Part shown: piece after piece, positions 9,511 to 16,393 of the stretch
Position numbering within the stretch: position 1 is the first letter of the stretch
Layout: each line of letters begins with the position of its first letter
From: Methanosphaera sp. rholeuAM6
Lineage (GTDB): Archaea; Methanobacteriota; Methanobacteria; Methanobacteriales; Methanobacteriaceae
Direction: 5' to 3'
DNA length: 19,783 nt
Assembly: GCA_003266105.1 (NCBI GenBank)
Contig: MVAA01000002.1
Location: forward strand, 6,416-26,198
The notes under the pieces: generated by a model
Database searches by the model: none
What the model was told of the DNA's origin: nothing
What the model saw: the letters and a program-made list of their open reading frames with translations, nothing else
Position numbers and translations under genes: made by a program

Positions 9511-9519
9511 ATATAAAAA
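9511..9519 (-). promoter_or_regulatory. Candidate TATA box of uvrA2
   Basis: On the minus strand TTTTTATAT lies about 70 bases before the uvrA2 ATG, in the 136-base gap after trpB2, at a position that would place a transcription start near 9490. It follows archaeal promoter spacing rules but is judged by eye in AT-rich DNA. Confidence 0.35.
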
Positions 9520-9561
9520 AATAGTAATTGTTATTTTGTTAGATAAGGTGGTGAAGGTTGT

Positions 9562-9584
9562 AGTTAGTGTTATATTAACTAACT
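9562..9584 (-). terminator. Weak hairpin at the 3' end of trpB2
   Basis: AGTTAGT (9562-9568) and ACTAACT (9578-9584) form a perfect 7-base stem with a 9-base loop. The stem overlaps the TAG stop codon of trpB2. No T-run follows on the transcript, so it may only protect or mark the 3' end. Confidence 0.25.
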
Positions 9585-10877
9585 GTCTTCAAGTGTTCCG
9601 TCCAAGTAGCTTTCGTATCCTTTGAAGTCTAACAGTCCGTGACCTGAGAAGTTTACTACTATGGTTTTTTCTTCTCCTGTCTGTTTGCATTTGCGAGCTT
9701 CTTCGATTGCTACACTTACTGCGTGACATGTTTCCGGTGCAGGCACTACTCCTTCACATTGTGCAAACATTTTTCCTGCAGCGAATACATCTGTCTGATG
9801 TACTGTTCTTGGTGTTATGTATCCTTCTTTTGTTAGTAATGATACCTGTGAGTTCATTCCATGGTATCTTAATCCTCCGGCATGTACTGATGGGGCTACA
9901 AATTCATGTCCTAATGTGAACATTTTTAATAGTGGTGTGAATCCTACTTCGTCTCCAAAGTCGTATCTGTATTCTCCTTCACTTAATGATGGACATGCTG
10001 ATGGTTCTGCTGCGAGGAATTCCACATCTGAGTTTCCATCTATTTTGTCTTTCATGAATGGGAAGAGTGATCCTCCGAAGTTACTTCCTCCACCTACACA
10101 TGCTATCATTGTATCAGGTTGTTCTTCTGCTATTTCAAGTTGTGTTTTTATTTCTTGTCCTATTACTGTCTGGTGTAATATTACGTGGTTTAGTACGCTT
10201 CCAAGTGTGTATTTTACTTTTTCATCTGCTAATGCATCTTCTACTGCTTCTGATATTGCTATTCCTAGGGATCCTGGATGGTCTGGTGTTTTTTCGAGTA
10301 CTTTTCTTCCTACTTCTGTGTGTGTACTTGGTGATGCGTATACCTGTCCGTCGTATAGCTGCATGATTGTTTTTCTGAATGGTTTTTGGTTAAATGATAC
10401 TTTTACCATATATACTGTTGCTTCCAAGTCCATGAGTGATGCTGCTAGTGACAGTGCTGTTCCCCATTGGCCTGCTCCGGTTTCTGTTGTTAGTCTTTCT
10501 ACTCCTTCTTTTTTGGCATAGTATGCTTGTGCTATTGCACTGTTGAGTTTGTGACTTCCTGTTGGGGATGTGTCTTCTCTTTTGTAGTATATTTTTGCAG
10601 GTGTGTTAAGTTTTTCTTCGAGTCCTTTTGCTCTGCATAGTGGTGTTGGTCTGCCTAGTCTTTGGTAGAGTTCTCTTACTTCATTTGGTATTGTGACGTA
10701 TCTGTCTGTTGTCATTTCCTGTTTTAAACATTCTCCTACGAATATGTCCGGTAATGTTGACAGTTGATCTCTTCCTTCACTGTTTTTTGGTCCAGGTAGT
10801 TCTACTGGTAAGTCAGCGTTTATGTTATACCATTTTTTTGCTACATCGTCTGATGATAATTCTATTTTATATTCCAT
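9579..10877 (-). CDS. trpB2: Tryptophan synthase beta chain, TrpB2 type (stand-alone)
   Basis: A 432-residue fold-type II pyridoxal-phosphate enzyme that condenses indole with L-serine to tryptophan. The PLP lysine is Lys110 in TGSHKLNSA, the catalytic glutamate Glu132 in TETGAGQWG, and the phosphate-binding loop GGGSN is at 262-266. A Ser-rich C-terminal loop, NFSGHGLLD, closes the PLP site. Length over 420, the N-terminal extension before LGRPTPL, and the overall motif wording match the TrpB2 branch rather than the roughly 400-residue TrpB1 that pairs with TrpA. No trpA or other trp gene is adjacent, which fits TrpB2 as an indole-salvage enzyme (EC 4.2.1.122). Some TrpB2 relatives may use O-phosphoserine or other substrates, so exact chemistry is less sure than family. 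The start ATG 10877 has only a weak GAGAT-type ribosome site and probably a short leader. Confidence 0.94.
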   Translation of the reverse strand: MEYKIELSSDDVAKKWYNINADLPVELPGPKNSEGRDQLSTLPDIFVGECLKQEMTTDRYVTIPNEVRELYQRLGRPTPLCRAKGLEEKLNTPAKIYYKREDTSPTGSHKLNSAIAQAYYAKKEGVERLTTETGAGQWGTALSLAASLMDLEATVYMVKVSFNQKPFRKTIMQLYDGQVYASPSTHTEVGRKVLEKTPDHPGSLGIAISEAVEDALADEKVKYTLGSVLNHVILHQTVIGQEIKTQLEIAEEQPDTMIACVGGGSNFGGSLFPFMKDKIDGNSDVEFLAAEPSACPSLSEGEYRYDFGDEVGFTPLLKMFTLGHEFVAPSVHAGGLRYHGMNSQVSLLTKEGYITPRTVHQTDVFAAGKMFAQCEGVVPAPETCHAVSVAIEEARKCKQTGEEKTIVVNFSGHGLLDFKGYESYLDGTLEDS

Positions 10878-10911
10878 ATTTGATCTCTCGTTTTACTAAA
10901 TAATCATAATG

Positions 10912-10920
10912 TATAAATTT
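10912..10920 (-). promoter_or_regulatory. Candidate TATA box of trpB2
   Basis: On the minus strand AATTTATAC lies about 35-43 bases before the trpB2 ATG. This spacing predicts a leader of only about 10-15 bases, in line with the poor ribosome site. Judged by eye. Confidence 0.4.
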
Positions 10921-11029
10921 ATTCATTGAAGATTAAATAATTACATTAACTTTCTAATATATACTGTGTTGTAAGTAGTATATAAATATTTATTAAAAAC
11001 GATATAAAAAAAACAATATAATAAAACGA

Positions 11030-11110
11030 ATAAAAACAGTTAAAATTGAAAAATAAAGACAAAAAGAATTTAAAAATAAGTAAAAAGAAAAAAGAATAAA
11101 GATAATAAAA
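11030..11110 (-). terminator. Poly-U terminator region after the histone gene
   Basis: Immediately after the histone stop codon, the minus-strand transcript would carry repeated U-tracts (runs of 4-6 T separated by one or two other bases) and no hairpin. This is the usual form of intrinsic termination in archaea and fits a small, highly expressed histone gene needing insulation from trpB2. Confidence 0.5.
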
Positions 11111-11308
11111 TTATATAGCTAATTTAATATCTTCAGCTTTAACAGTTTTTCTACCAGCGTGTTTTGCTAATTTGGTAGCATCTGCTGCAACTTGTTCCCC
11201 GTATTCTTCTAATACTGTAGCAAGTTCTTCAGCTGCGCTGTCACTGATTCTTGCTGCACCTGCATTTTTGAGTAATCTTTTTACTGGTGCAATTGGAAGT
11301 TCTGCCAT
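11111..11308 (-). CDS. Archaeal histone (HMf family), short C-terminus
   Basis: A 65-residue histone-fold protein that would form dimers and larger wraps to compact DNA. It opens with MAELPIAPVKRLLKNAGAAR, as in the HMf/HMt family; the loop AARISD, the helix-2 segment with LEEYG, and AGRKTVKAEDI before the last helix are all present. I chose ATG 11308 because GAGGTGA lies 6 bases before it and because family members begin M-(A)-ELPIAP. A longer reading from GTG 11317 would start inside the ribosome site itself. The protein stops at IKLAI, so the basic tail that commonly follows in HMf-like proteins (RRF-type residues) is absent and the last helix is short. Monocistronic, with its own promoter and a downstream U-rich terminator. 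Confidence 0.96.
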   Translation of the reverse strand: MAELPIAPVKRLLKNAGAARISDSAAEELATVLEEYGEQVAADATKLAKHAGRKTVKAEDIKLAI

Positions 11309-11317
11309 ACTTTTCAC

Positions 11318-11821
11318 CTCACTATAATTTTATCTTTATATTTAATATATGTATTCGTTCTATTTAAATATTGCTTAAAAAATCATATAATTTTATATTT
11401 TTAAGTGAATTTTAAGACAAAAATATATCTTAGTGTAGATAAGAATTTTAAAAAATACTACATTTTTGATAAAATAATAACTTATAAATTAAACTAAATT
11501 TTAATATTCATTTTATATTTTTATGTCTATAATGCATATCTTAATTATGCATATTCTAGTAAAAAAATAATGTTATAATTCAAGACTAAGCATAATAACA
11601 TTTGTAAATAAAAAGTAAGAGCAAATATACAAAACAGTTTCAAAGTACTATCATGAATATTAATCTGAAAATGTGAAAAATAAAAAAACAAGGAAAAAAT
11701 TCTATGGATTATTAAAAAATAAATTCCTATACAATAGAAAAAAAAATATGGGATAAGAATCAGATATAATAAAGCCCCAAATAGTAAATAACTAATTTAA
11801 CGGGACTATTCCTGCATATAA
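11318..11821. other. AT-rich gap of 0.5 kb without a recognisable gene
   Basis: Beyond the histone promoter I see no open frame with a ribosome site, no tRNA-like cloverleaf and no GC-richer island of the kind that marks structured RNA genes in AT-rich archaea. Two direct copies of ATGCATAT lie at about 11532 and 11547. An inverted pair AATAGT/ACTATT, about 19 bases apart, lies just beyond the alkD stop (about 11779-11810). None is convincing as a functional element. Confidence 0.6.
11361..11377 (-). promoter_or_regulatory. Candidate histone promoter (BRE/TATA)
   Basis: On the minus strand AAGCAA is followed by TATTTAAATA, about 55 bases before the histone ATG. An archaeal start site would fall near 11340 and give a leader of roughly 30 bases including GAGGTGA. 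A second TATA-like stretch nearer the gene (11335-11350) cannot be excluded. Confidence 0.45.
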
Positions 11822-12499
11822 TCAATTCTTTAGTCTTTCTTGAACTTTAACACTTTTCAATTCCCTGATGGCATTATTTGCAATCCACTTGCCACTCTTG
11901 GTGTTTGAATCCAATATTTCATAGGACAATTCCAAGGCTTTCTTATTTAAATACCTGTTTTTCTTACCAATCTGTCTGATTGACCAATTGACGGCTTTTT
12001 TAACAAAGTTTCTATTATCTGAGGATGCTTCAACAATCAATGGGAAAAAGTTGATGAAATAATCATCATCCACATCCTTCTTGTGAACTGCAAGAACTGC
12101 AATTAATGAAAAGGCACATCTTTTAACAAACTCCTCTTGACAGGTTGCATATTCTGATATTTTATCCATGACATAATCAACCTTATAGAAAAGGTTTAAG
12201 CATGCCTGATCACATTCATTCCAGGTGGTGAATGAATATGTCCCCTTATCAAACTGTTTAGGTGTAACCAGAGTATAATCATCTATCAACGTTGCAAGAA
12301 GCTTTGTTTCATGAAAATCATAATCCCATAATTGTAATGCCAATTCATGGTTAATACCTATTTCTTTTGCTATTTTACGAAGAACCGGCATATTGATACA
12401 GTACGTTTTTTGTGGATTGATAGCAAAACGTTCCATATTTTCTTTCTGGGCCGGATTTGCTTCTTCTTCAAGCCTTTTAATTATTTCATCAAAGTTCAT
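11822..12499 (-). CDS. AlkD-like DNA alkylation repair protein
   Basis: A 225-residue HEAT-like-repeat protein of the AlkC/AlkD superfamily, which removes alkylated bases such as 3- and 7-methylpurines without flipping them out. Diagnostic stretches are KRCAFSLIAVLAVHKKD and RNFVKKAVNWSIRQIGKKN, then KWIANNAIREL. From memory of Bacillus cereus AlkD, its Trp109, Asp113, Arg148 and Trp187 correspond here to Trp93 and Asp97 (in WNECD), Arg127 and Trp172, so the catalytic set looks intact. Length is normal. The ATG lies 6 bases after the nitroreductase stop codon, so the two genes are almost certainly co-transcribed and perhaps translationally coupled; the ribosome site is only a weak GGTAGA overlapping the previous stop. 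Activity rests on family knowledge and was not tested here. Confidence 0.9.
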   Translation of the reverse strand: MNFDEIIKRLEEEANPAQKENMERFAINPQKTYCINMPVLRKIAKEIGINHELALQLWDYDFHETKLLATLIDDYTLVTPKQFDKGTYSFTTWNECDQACLNLFYKVDYVMDKISEYATCQEEFVKRCAFSLIAVLAVHKKDVDDDYFINFFPLIVEASSDNRNFVKKAVNWSIRQIGKKNRYLNKKALELSYEILDSNTKSGKWIANNAIRELKSVKVQERLKN

Positions 12500-12505
12500 T
12501 ATTAT

Positions 12506-13033
12506 CTACCATTTATTCCAATGAATTTTCTTTTCGTCCCATTTATTTTTAGGTTCTTCTTCTTTTAGCGTATGTCCAATGGCCACTACACTAAAAGGTA
12601 CAATATTGTCAGGAAGATTAAAGTATTCTATTAGCTTTTGACACCTTTCTTCTATTGGATATATTCCCAGCCACACTCCGCCTAGTTTTAGTGCCTCTAT
12701 AGCTAGCAGTATGTTTTGTGTACTTGCCGAACAATCCTGAACCCATAACTGCCTGTATGTTTCTACTGTTCTGTCCATATTTCCACATACGACAATTCCT
12801 GCCTGTGCAGTTTTAAACATCTTTGAATATTCATGAAGATCAACCATATACTCCAAGGTTTTTTCATCATCAAATACTATGAATTCCCATGGCTGAAGGT
12901 TTAATGCTGATGGTGCACTCATTGCTGCCTTAACTATTAATTCAAGATCCGTGTGACTTACCTTCTCTTGTGTAAATTCTCTGACACTTTTTCTGTTAAT
13001 GATGTTGTCCAATACTATTGCTGTTTTGTCCAT
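12506..13033 (-). CDS. Nitroreductase-family FMN oxidoreductase
   Basis: A 175-residue protein of the nitroreductase superfamily, usually dimeric with FMN at the interface. The FMN-binding N-terminal segment RKSVREF (14-20) and the motif SAPSALNLQPWEF (39-51) are typical, as are LLAIEALKLGGVWLGIYP (109-126) and the closing PFSVVAIGH. Length is normal for the small-reductase branch. The natural electron acceptor cannot be deduced; in anaerobes such proteins reduce nitro compounds, quinones or flavins. The start ATG 13033 has GGTGGT 6 bases upstream. It is followed after 6 bases by alkD and preceded, 84 bases upstream, by an iron-sulfur flavoprotein, which suggests a small redox or stress unit. 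Confidence 0.92.
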   Translation of the reverse strand: MDKTAIVLDNIINRKSVREFTQEKVSHTDLELIVKAAMSAPSALNLQPWEFIVFDDEKTLEYMVDLHEYSKMFKTAQAGIVVCGNMDRTVETYRQLWVQDCSASTQNILLAIEALKLGGVWLGIYPIEERCQKLIEYFNLPDNIVPFSVVAIGHTLKEEEPKNKWDEKKIHWNKW

Positions 13034-13082
13034 AATATACCACCAATATAATCTTTAGATTGAAAAATAGTTCCGGATAATG

Positions 13083-13098
13083 TATAAAAAGTTGGGGG
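13083..13098 (-). promoter_or_regulatory. Candidate nitroreductase promoter next to a C7 tract
   Basis: On the minus strand a run of seven C (plus-strand G7 at 13094-13100 or within a base) is followed by AACTTTTTATACATT, giving a TATA-like element about 50 bases before the nitroreductase ATG. The homopolymer occupies the position where an archaeal BRE would lie. Confidence 0.35.
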
Positions 13099-13117
13099 GG
13101 TTAAGTAGGGAGAATAT

Positions 13118-13648
13118 TTATAATTGTGAAGCAATTTCCTTAACTTCATCAATATATTTCTGTAATTCTTCCTTATCTCCTTTACCTTGAGCTGCCATAG
13201 CAGTAACGTTTCCTACTATTTCCATTCCCATGAATCCAAATGGCATCATTTTGAATGATTCAATGTATGCACCGAAGACATTTTCAGGTTGTGCCTGTGT
13301 GAATATTGTCACTACCTTTTTGCCTTCCAATGTTTTTTCAGGGTTTCTTGATATCTGGTAGAATCTGTCTATGAATGATTTTGCCTGTGCGGATATTTGT
13401 CCGTAGTAGATTGGTGATGAGAATACCAATACGTCTGCGTCAAGTAATGCTTTAATTATTTCATTACCGTCGTCAGGTATTACACAATCTCCTTCTACAC
13501 ATCCCATACAAGCATTACATCCTGCCAATTCTTTTTCATTGAGGAAAATGTATTCTGTTTCTGCATCTACTGCATCTAAAAATTCTTTTACTAATACGTC
13601 ACAGTTTCCGCCTTTTCTAGGGCTTCCTACTATTCCTAATACTTTCAT
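13118..13648 (-). CDS. Iron-sulfur flavoprotein / NADPH-dependent FMN reductase-like protein
   Basis: A 176-residue flavodoxin-fold protein. The FMN phosphate loop is GSPRKGGNCD (residues 8-17), and SSPIYYG is the second FMN-contacting loop. Between them lies CNACMGCVEGDC, a compact C-x2-C-x2-C-x4-C motif as in the Isf family of methanogens, where it binds a [4Fe-4S] cluster that shuttles electrons with FMN. Isf proteins have been linked to oxidative stress and ferredoxin-dependent reduction. I start it at ATG 13648, which has AGGTGAT 4 bases before it; a reading from GTG 13657 would begin within that ribosome site. It lies 62 bases after bioB and 84 bases before the nitroreductase on the same strand. 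A plain NAD(P)H:FMN reductase is the alternative. Confidence 0.9.
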   Translation of the reverse strand: MKVLGIVGSPRKGGNCDVLVKEFLDAVDAETEYIFLNEKELAGCNACMGCVEGDCVIPDDGNEIIKALLDADVLVFSSPIYYGQISAQAKSFIDRFYQISRNPEKTLEGKKVVTIFTQAQPENVFGAYIESFKMMPFGFMGMEIVGNVTAMAAQGKGDKEELQKYIDEVKEIASQL

Positions 13649-13710
13649 TAATATCACCTATGAATTAATTTCAATTACATTAATGTTATTATTTATGTTG
13701 TTTAAAGTTA

Positions 13711-14679
13711 TTATAGTTCATATGTCATTTTGTAACCTAAGTCCCTTATCATTTTAATGTCTTCTTCATATCGTACTCCGTCTGTTGTAAGCATGTTTCC
13801 CAGTATTGCCGCGTTTGAACCTGAATGGAACGCTTTTCTTCCATTATCCGGTAAGAGCAATCTTCCTCCCGCCATCCGTATGTATGCGTCGGGATTTATG
13901 AAACGGAATATTGCAATTATTCTGCATACCTCCTCATTGGATAGAATTTGACTGTTTTCTAGTGGCGTTTTCTTTATGGGATTGAGTATGTTTATTGGTA
14001 TTGATTTTATGTCATGTTCTCTTAATTCCAATGCCAGATCTATCCTATCTTCGAAGGATTCTCCCAGTCCGAATATTCCTCCACTGCATATTTTAACAGT
14101 TTTGTTGTTTATCTTTTCGAGTGTTGCAAGCTTATCATGATATGAATGTGTGGTACATATTTTTGGGAAGTATGTTTTTGATGTTTCCAGGTTGTTATGT
14201 ATTCTGTCTACTCCTATCTGTTCCAACTGTTCTACTTGTTTTTGTGTGAGCAATCCCAATGATACGCAGAGTTTTATGTCCGCATATTTTTCTTTCAGAT
14301 TTTTGACTGTTTCTTCTATCTGTTTGAATTCTTCTTCCGTTATTGTTTTTCCTGATGCTACATAGGATATTCTTTTAAATCCTGTGTTATATATCCCTAG
14401 TGTCTGTTTTTCCAGTTGATTTTTTGAAAGCAATGGGTATTCCCGTATATCTGTTTTATAGTGGATTGATTGTGAGCAGAACTTACAGTCTTCACTACAT
14501 TTTCCACTTTTTACATTAATTATGGTACATGCATCAAAGTTATTTCCACAGAAATGATACCTTATTTTATTTGCTTGAAAAGTCAATTCATTTAATGGTA
14601 CTTCCAATAGTTGTATTGCATCAGATTTATCGACTTTGTAACCATTCAATACTTTGGATGTTAGTTCAGTTATTGTCAT
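13711..14679 (-). CDS. bioB: Biotin synthase, radical SAM (anaerobe-type BioB)
   Basis: A 322-residue radical SAM enzyme converting dethiobiotin to biotin. The SAM [4Fe-4S] cluster ligands are Cys61, Cys65 and Cys68 in CSEDCKFC, and CSGGIFGLGES (from 198) and YIRMAGGR (266-273) are typical BioB motifs. In E. coli BioB the auxiliary [2Fe-2S] cluster uses Cys97, Cys128, Cys188 and Arg260. The matching positions here appear to be Ser105 (KRISYVASGK), Cys138, Cys198 and Arg268, so one ligand is replaced. Extra cysteines at 44 (HFCGNNFD) and 51 (CTIINVKSGKC) resemble clostridial BioB sequences, a group reported to use a different auxiliary cluster. No other biotin gene is in the window. It is divergent from the DGC gene across 113 bases. 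Acquisition from gut Firmicutes is possible but not shown. Confidence 0.93.
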   Translation of the reverse strand: MTITELTSKVLNGYKVDKSDAIQLLEVPLNELTFQANKIRYHFCGNNFDACTIINVKSGKCSEDCKFCSQSIHYKTDIREYPLLSKNQLEKQTLGIYNTGFKRISYVASGKTITEEEFKQIEETVKNLKEKYADIKLCVSLGLLTQKQVEQLEQIGVDRIHNNLETSKTYFPKICTTHSYHDKLATLEKINNKTVKICSGGIFGLGESFEDRIDLALELREHDIKSIPINILNPIKKTPLENSQILSNEEVCRIIAIFRFINPDAYIRMAGGRLLLPDNGRKAFHSGSNAAILGNMLTTDGVRYEEDIKMIRDLGYKMTYEL

Positions 14680-14711
14680 GATATACTCTTTTATAGATAA
14701 TTGATTATATA

Positions 14712-14758
14712 CTAATTATATTAAAACGAAAACTTAATCCTTATGCTTAATATAAATA
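14712..14758. promoter_or_regulatory. Divergent promoter region between bioB and the DGC gene
   Basis: For bioB, TTTTAATATAATT on the minus strand (about 14712-14724) lies some 35 bases before its ATG. For the DGC gene, TTAATATAAATA on the plus strand (14747-14758) lies about 35 bases before its ATG. The two candidate boxes are separated by about 22 bases that include AAAACGAAAAC, so the genes could be co-regulated. No operator palindrome is visible. Confidence 0.4.
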
Positions 14759-14792
14759 GTTAATAAATAAGTTGAATAGGAGTGTTTGAAAA

Positions 14793-15167
14793 ATGAAAGA
14801 AATTGTATTATGTGCATGTAGCGGAATGAATCCACGCGGAGAAGTAGCAAGAGCATCAGTATATGACGTAGCACAGGAAGATGAAGACAGTAAAGTATGC
14901 TGTATCGTAGCAACCGGCGGGGGAAAACAAAAATACATTGACCTGGCTCAGGCAAACCCAATCATAGTGGTAAACGGTTGTCCACAAAACTGTACTACAA
15001 CACTACTCAAACAGAAAGGAGCAACAGTAGACAAGGTATTGTTGGTACCTGAAATACTTGAAAAGGAAGGATTGACAGCAGAATGTACAGTAAGAATGAA
15101 TGAAAATGATGAAAAATGTGTGGAAGTATTGAAAAGAGAAATCAGAAAAGCAAAGGAAGAACTATAA
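14793..15167 (+). CDS. DGC-domain putative zinc-binding protein
   Basis: A 124-residue cysteine-rich protein matching the DGC-domain family (putative zinc-binding, function unknown). Visible features are CACSG at residues 7-11, the glycine stretch ATGGGK, and NGCPQNC at 61-67, which is the family's DGC segment with Asn in place of Asp. Cysteines are at 7, 9, 36, 37, 63, 67, 98 and 109, enough for metal or cluster binding. The C-terminus is a charged helix. Length is normal. The ribosome site GGAGTG lies 8-9 bases before ATG. It diverges from bioB and precedes the zinc-ribbon zincin by 134 bases on the same strand. I cannot assign a reaction; a metallochaperone or redox role is speculation. 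Confidence 0.82.
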   Translation: MKEIVLCACSGMNPRGEVARASVYDVAQEDEDSKVCCIVATGGGKQKYIDLAQANPIIVVNGCPQNCTTTLLKQKGATVDKVLLVPEILEKEGLTAECTVRMNENDEKCVEVLKREIRKAKEEL

Positions 15168-15301
15168 CTAACCATTACAAGTATCTACCATAAAGACTAC
15201 TATAATTTGGGATGAGAATTGATTCGGATTACGAATTAATTCCACCTATACCTTTTTTGTTAAAACTATTATTAAACCATGTTAAAAAGAGGAATTATCA
15301 T

Positions 15302-16222
15302 ATGAACGCAAAAGTTATATGTGAAAACTGTGGCCATGCCAATGCGTTAAATCAGAATCAATGCTCACAATGCGATGAAACGCTAAGAAATTACGCTTAT
15401 TTTAAGAATGATTTCAGGGAGTTCTATAAGTTATTCAGTAAGGATAATATAGAAATTCTCAAGAAAATTCCCTTAACGGATACGGCATATGATTCAATCA
15501 TTAACAGTATTGTTGATATTGGAAACGAGAATTATCAGGTTTTTCCTGAGAATGCAAACGTTCAGCATCTGATTAAGATTGCCAAGCCTTATGCAAGAGT
15601 TCAGTATGATAATGCAAATCGTCATCCCAATTTTTACAGTTATTATTCATTCAATAAGATCTTTATTAACCGGTTGACACCAAATGAACTGATACCTGGT
15701 GCAATTATTCATGAGTTGGCTCATCATCTTTTCAATGAAATTATCAAACAGTCAGTGATGCATTTGTTAAACGTTGAAAAGAATCTCTACATTGAATCAT
15801 TTGCATGGTATTTAACTTTACAAAACGAGTATATGCAGATTGTCAATGAGTTTGTATCACATCGCGTGCAGGAATATTTTGTACCCGAACATTTTACCGG
15901 TTATACCTCTGTTCTTGAATTGCTGGATGAGGGAAATCTGGATAAGGATAAAATTGAAACTGCCTTAAGTGTTGGTTTATCTGTCAGTAAGGATGTTATT
16001 TTTATTTTAGAAAAGTATATCAGTCCAAGTTTATCTGTTAATCCTGATATCATCCAATATTTAAATTTGGGTTTTGATATTCGTAGTCTTGATGAGCAGA
16101 ATAAGCTTAATGCAATGTATACAATTATTGTTGAAACCTTTGAGTTTATTGCAGGTCATAAACGGGATATGCAACCTGTTTTAAATGATTTGAATCAGAG
16201 TTATATCGAGTATAATATTTAA
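15302..16222 (+). CDS. Zinc-ribbon protein with HELAH metalloprotease motif (putative zincin)
   Basis: A predicted 306-residue soluble protein. Residues 7-24 form a two-pair zinc ribbon, CENCG and CSQC. A central domain follows with IIHELAHH (His137, Glu138, His141), the HExxH signature of zincin metallopeptidases, preceded by a beta-like strand and NRLTPNEL. A possible third zinc ligand is Glu183 in NEFVSHRVQEYF, but this is a guess. The C-terminal third is helical with no motif I recognise. No signal peptide or membrane segment is present. I prefer ATG 15302: GAGGA lies 8 bases before it and the ribbon then starts at residue 7. An in-frame ATG at 15212 would add 30 residues, but ATAATTTGGG just before it looks more like a promoter than a ribosome site. 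I do not recognise the exact family; SprT- or M48-like relatives are the closest comparison. Confidence 0.78.
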   Translation: MNAKVICENCGHANALNQNQCSQCDETLRNYAYFKNDFREFYKLFSKDNIEILKKIPLTDTAYDSIINSIVDIGNENYQVFPENANVQHLIKIAKPYARVQYDNANRHPNFYSYYSFNKIFINRLTPNELIPGAIIHELAHHLFNEIIKQSVMHLLNVEKNLYIESFAWYLTLQNEYMQIVNEFVSHRVQEYFVPEHFTGYTSVLELLDEGNLDKDKIETALSVGLSVSKDVIFILEKYISPSLSVNPDIIQYLNLGFDIRSLDEQNKLNAMYTIIVETFEFIAGHKRDMQPVLNDLNQSYIEYNI

Positions 16223-16230
16223 CCTCCATT

Positions 16231-16248
16231 GTAATTTTTCCTTTTTTT
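16231..16248 (+). terminator. Poly-T terminator after the zincin gene
   Basis: Nine bases or so after the zincin stop codon the plus strand carries T5, CC, then T7, flanked by TCCATT and AATGGA that could form a 6-base stem. This fits U-tract termination of the plus-strand transcript. Confidence 0.45.
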
Positions 16249-16393
16249 AATGGATTTGTAACGTAGAAATTGATTGTTTATTAAAATATAAGAGCAATAC
16301 TTAAAAAATCGTTTTTTATTATATCATGTATTACTAAATTAATCTAAAAAATAGTTTTCTTTTCTCTTAAAAGGATAAAAAGGGTTTTGGAGT

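Noticed and set aside
9817..10521. Plus-strand open frame of 234 codons opposite trpB2
   Set aside because: It is Ser/Pro-rich antisense shadow of a fully conserved enzyme gene and has no homology-like motif.
11530..11560. Two ATGCATAT copies in the gap upstream of the histone
   Set aside because: Short AT-rich repeats are expected by chance here and no gene start is placed to use them.
14734..14961. Minus-strand open frames overlapping the DGC gene
   Set aside because: They are antisense to a conserved cysteine-rich protein with its own promoter and ribosome site.
15212..15301. 30-residue N-terminal extension of the zincin from ATG 15212
   Set aside because: The sequence before ATG 15212 has no clear ribosome site and resembles a TATA region, while GAGGA precedes ATG 15302 and the zinc ribbon begins right after it.
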